Shown here in pieces: positions 5,164 through 6,356 of a DNA stretch of 6,356 bases; within the stretch, counting starts at the first letter, position 1, and each line of letters starts with the position of its first letter. This DNA is from SAR202 cluster bacterium (GTDB lineage Bacteria > Chloroflexota > Dehalococcoidia > SAR202 > CAJWER01): the NCBI GenBank assembly GCA_030740335.1, contig JASLXL010000241.1, positions 1 through 6,356 of the forward strand, given 5' to 3'. The notes beneath the pieces were generated by a model. It worked only from the letters and a program-made list of their open reading frames with translations, did no database searches and was not told the DNA's origin. A program made the position numbers and the translations under genes.

Positions 5164-5191
5164 ATTATGTGGGCCCATCAGTTTATTACAA
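5164..5191 (-). promoter_or_regulatory. Possible promoter of the small lipoprotein gene
   Basis: On the minus strand TTGTAA (5191-5186) and CATAAT (5169-5164, five of six consensus bases) are 16 bp apart. Transcription would start near 5157, leaving a leader of about 90 nt. The spacer contains the palindrome TGGGCCCA (5170-5177). Confidence 0.35.
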
Positions 5192-5229
5192 CATCTAAAC
5201 ATATGATCAAAACCTGTACCGACTTTCAA

Positions 5230-5257
5230 TTGACTATTTTCTTAGACGATGTATAAG
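5230..5257 (+). promoter_or_regulatory. Promoter of the von Willebrand-like protein gene
   Basis: TTGACT (5230-5235, five of six) and TATAAG (5252-5257, five of six) with a 16-bp spacer make the best sigma70-type promoter in the window. The start would fall near 5264, giving a very short leader of about 16 nt that begins just before the Shine-Dalgarno GGGAGG (5268-5273). Between this and the divergent minus-strand promoter are about 38 AT-rich bases that could hold a shared control site. Confidence 0.6.
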
Positions 5258-5279
5258 GTAGATCGGCGGGAGGTAAATG

Positions 5280-6356
5280 ATGAACAGAGCAAAGTATCTT
5301 ATACCACTACTATTCGTGGCTGTCGCTATGGCCACTATTCAGCCCGGAGCTGTCCGTTCCGTTTCAGCGGAATCTGCGCCTCTTGTCGTCGTCGTGGCGG
5401 ACGCACAGGCGCTCCACCAGACGGAGGACGCTGTCGAGGTCGCAGCATCCTTCATAGGACTGCTATCCACGCTGCAAGGGGCGCAGCGGTTCGTCTTCGT
5501 CGGCGGCGAGGGTCCCTCGCGGCAGGTCGGACCATTCAGCGCCTCGGACCCGGACTATGACGAGTCGCAGGCACGGATCCTGACACTATTGGGCACCGTG
5601 GACGAGCAGTCTGCGCCGCTCTCCGAATTGCTGCTGGAGGCACAGGCTGTGCTCAGCAGGGAGGAGGGCGCCCCTGGGTCCGAAGTATATGTAATCACAG
5701 GCGATTCTGTGGAGACCGACTTTGGGCGGCTGGCAGTTCAGCTGTCACCCCTGGCCGGTCGGTTTGATGAGTTTGGCTGGACCATCAACGGGGTCGAGCT
5801 TCCGAACGCATCATCAGAGTCGACGCTATTCCTCGAGGGACTGGCGTCCGAATCAGCCGGTCGGGTTATTGATTTGTCCGGAACGGACGCTTTGATGGAT
5901 GTTGCGGATTCCATATTGAGCCGAGTCGGACGCGGGTCGCTGTCGGCTTTGGGCAGGCGCGATCTGGACCCGTCTGAGTTGATGAGCTCCGCGATTAGTA
6001 TCGTACCTGGGACCAGTGAGACCACCATCATACTGTTCAGGGACGATATTGTTGGTGAAATGCAGCTCAGCGATCCGCTGGGATTTGGTGTTTCGGCCTT
6101 TGACCAGTCGCAGTTCCAGATTGTGGAGACGCCTCACGCGATCATCTGGAAACTCATAGACCCTGAGCCAGGCAACTGGTGGGTCGACGTCACAGGTATG
6201 CAGGGGGGTGTGTCGGTTTGGAGGCACACCGCGAACGACTATAGTCTGGTTTTGATCGCGAATGAGCCGGTGCCTCTCAATGAGCCCGCCGCCATCCTGG
6301 CGTACGTGCAGCGGGGCGATCAACCCGTGAACCTGGAAGACGTTCGAATGTACGCG
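5280..6356 (+). CDS. Secreted von Willebrand factor A-like protein, 3' end outside the window
   Basis: The frame stays open from the start to the right edge (359 codons) with no stop. ATG 5280 is chosen over the adjacent ATG 5277 because the Shine-Dalgarno GGGAGG (5268-5273) is six bases away rather than three. Residues 1-30 form a signal peptide ending VSA before ESAP. The first domain (about 34-225) reads like a von Willebrand A Rossmann fold: APLVVVVADAQAL as beta-1, RFVFVGG, SEVYVITGD as beta-4 and FGWTINGVEL as beta-5. The usual metal-site signature DxSxS is absent (DAQAL instead). From about 230 to 330 a beta-rich region with IPV-like strands, IIWKLIDPEPGNWWVDVTG and YSLVLIANE resembles an Ig-like domain following such domains in other secreted proteins. 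A further domain seems to begin at PAAILAYVQRGDQPV. It is probably surface-exposed and binds protein; ligand unknown. Start, signal and frame are seen; the fold is inferred. Confidence 0.78.
   Translation, partial: MNRAKYLIPLLFVAVAMATIQPGAVRSVSAESAPLVVVVADAQALHQTEDAVEVAASFIGLLSTLQGAQRFVFVGGEGPSRQVGPFSASDPDYDESQARILTLLGTVDEQSAPLSELLLEAQAVLSREEGAPGSEVYVITGDSVETDFGRLAVQLSPLAGRFDEFGWTINGVELPNASSESTLFLEGLASESAGRVIDLSGTDALMDVADSILSRVGRGSLSALGRRDLDPSELMSSAISIVPGTSETTIILFRDDIVGEMQLSDPLGFGVSAFDQSQFQIVETPHAIIWKLIDPEPGNWWVDVTGMQGGVSVWRHTANDYSLVLIANEPVPLNEPAAILAYVQRGDQPVNLEDVRMYA

Noticed and set aside
5249..5560. A 103-codon + strand frame starting at ATG 5249
   Set aside because: It overlaps the -10 box of the good promoter and the secreted protein in another frame; its arginine/cysteine-rich composition is typical of an out-of-frame reading.
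5738..6323. Minus-strand open frames of 97 and 156 codons
   Set aside because: They lie inside the long, signal-peptide-bearing + strand gene and show no family features.

Overview
The window looks like a piece of a moderately GC-rich bacterial chromosome with many GTG and TTG starts. The protein style fits Chloroflexota, perhaps the Dehalococcoidia/SAR202 side: a yebC-ruvC-ruvA cluster, lipoproteins and secreted Ig-like/von Willebrand-type proteins. That placement is inference from gene order and protein resemblance; no marker gene in the window fixes it.

Left part (1-2834, all + strand): the C-terminal end of a YebC/TACO1 protein is followed by the Holliday-junction genes ruvC and ruvA, then by a class I SAM-dependent methyltransferase where ruvB often sits. 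A separate gene for 3-methyladenine DNA glycosylase I (tag) follows after 140-150 bp. ruvC-ruvA-methyltransferase are 9 and 6 bp apart and look like one operon. The ruvC leader (146-231) folds into two tandem hairpins, and the second one buries the ruvC Shine-Dalgarno sequence. The theme is DNA recombination and repair.

Middle intergenic region (2835-3103): this is the most interesting part. On the minus strand there is a compact, apparently complete small-RNA gene of about 84 nt: sigma70-type promoter, 5' hairpin starting at the predicted first base, an 8-nt UCCUCCUU linker that mimics the 16S rRNA anti-Shine-Dalgarno tail, and an intrinsic terminator with a U-run. A divergent promoter probably drives the next + gene, and a dyad element lies between and touches both -35 boxes.

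Right part (3104-6356): a set of exported proteins of poorly known function. A lipoprotein with an Ig-like region and a thioredoxin fold (C-x4-C) overlaps by 8 bp a membrane-anchored YtkA/FixH-like protein. Convergent to these is a small lipoprotein gene on the minus strand. Divergent from that, behind a good promoter, is a secreted protein with a von Willebrand factor A-like fold lacking the metal site; it runs off the right edge. These genes probably act at the cell surface; no pathway can be assigned from the sequence alone.

No rRNA, tRNA, CRISPR array, insertion sequence or prophage gene was seen. No gene-free stretch exceeds 300 bp; the two longest (2835-3103 and 5066-5279) are described under their features.
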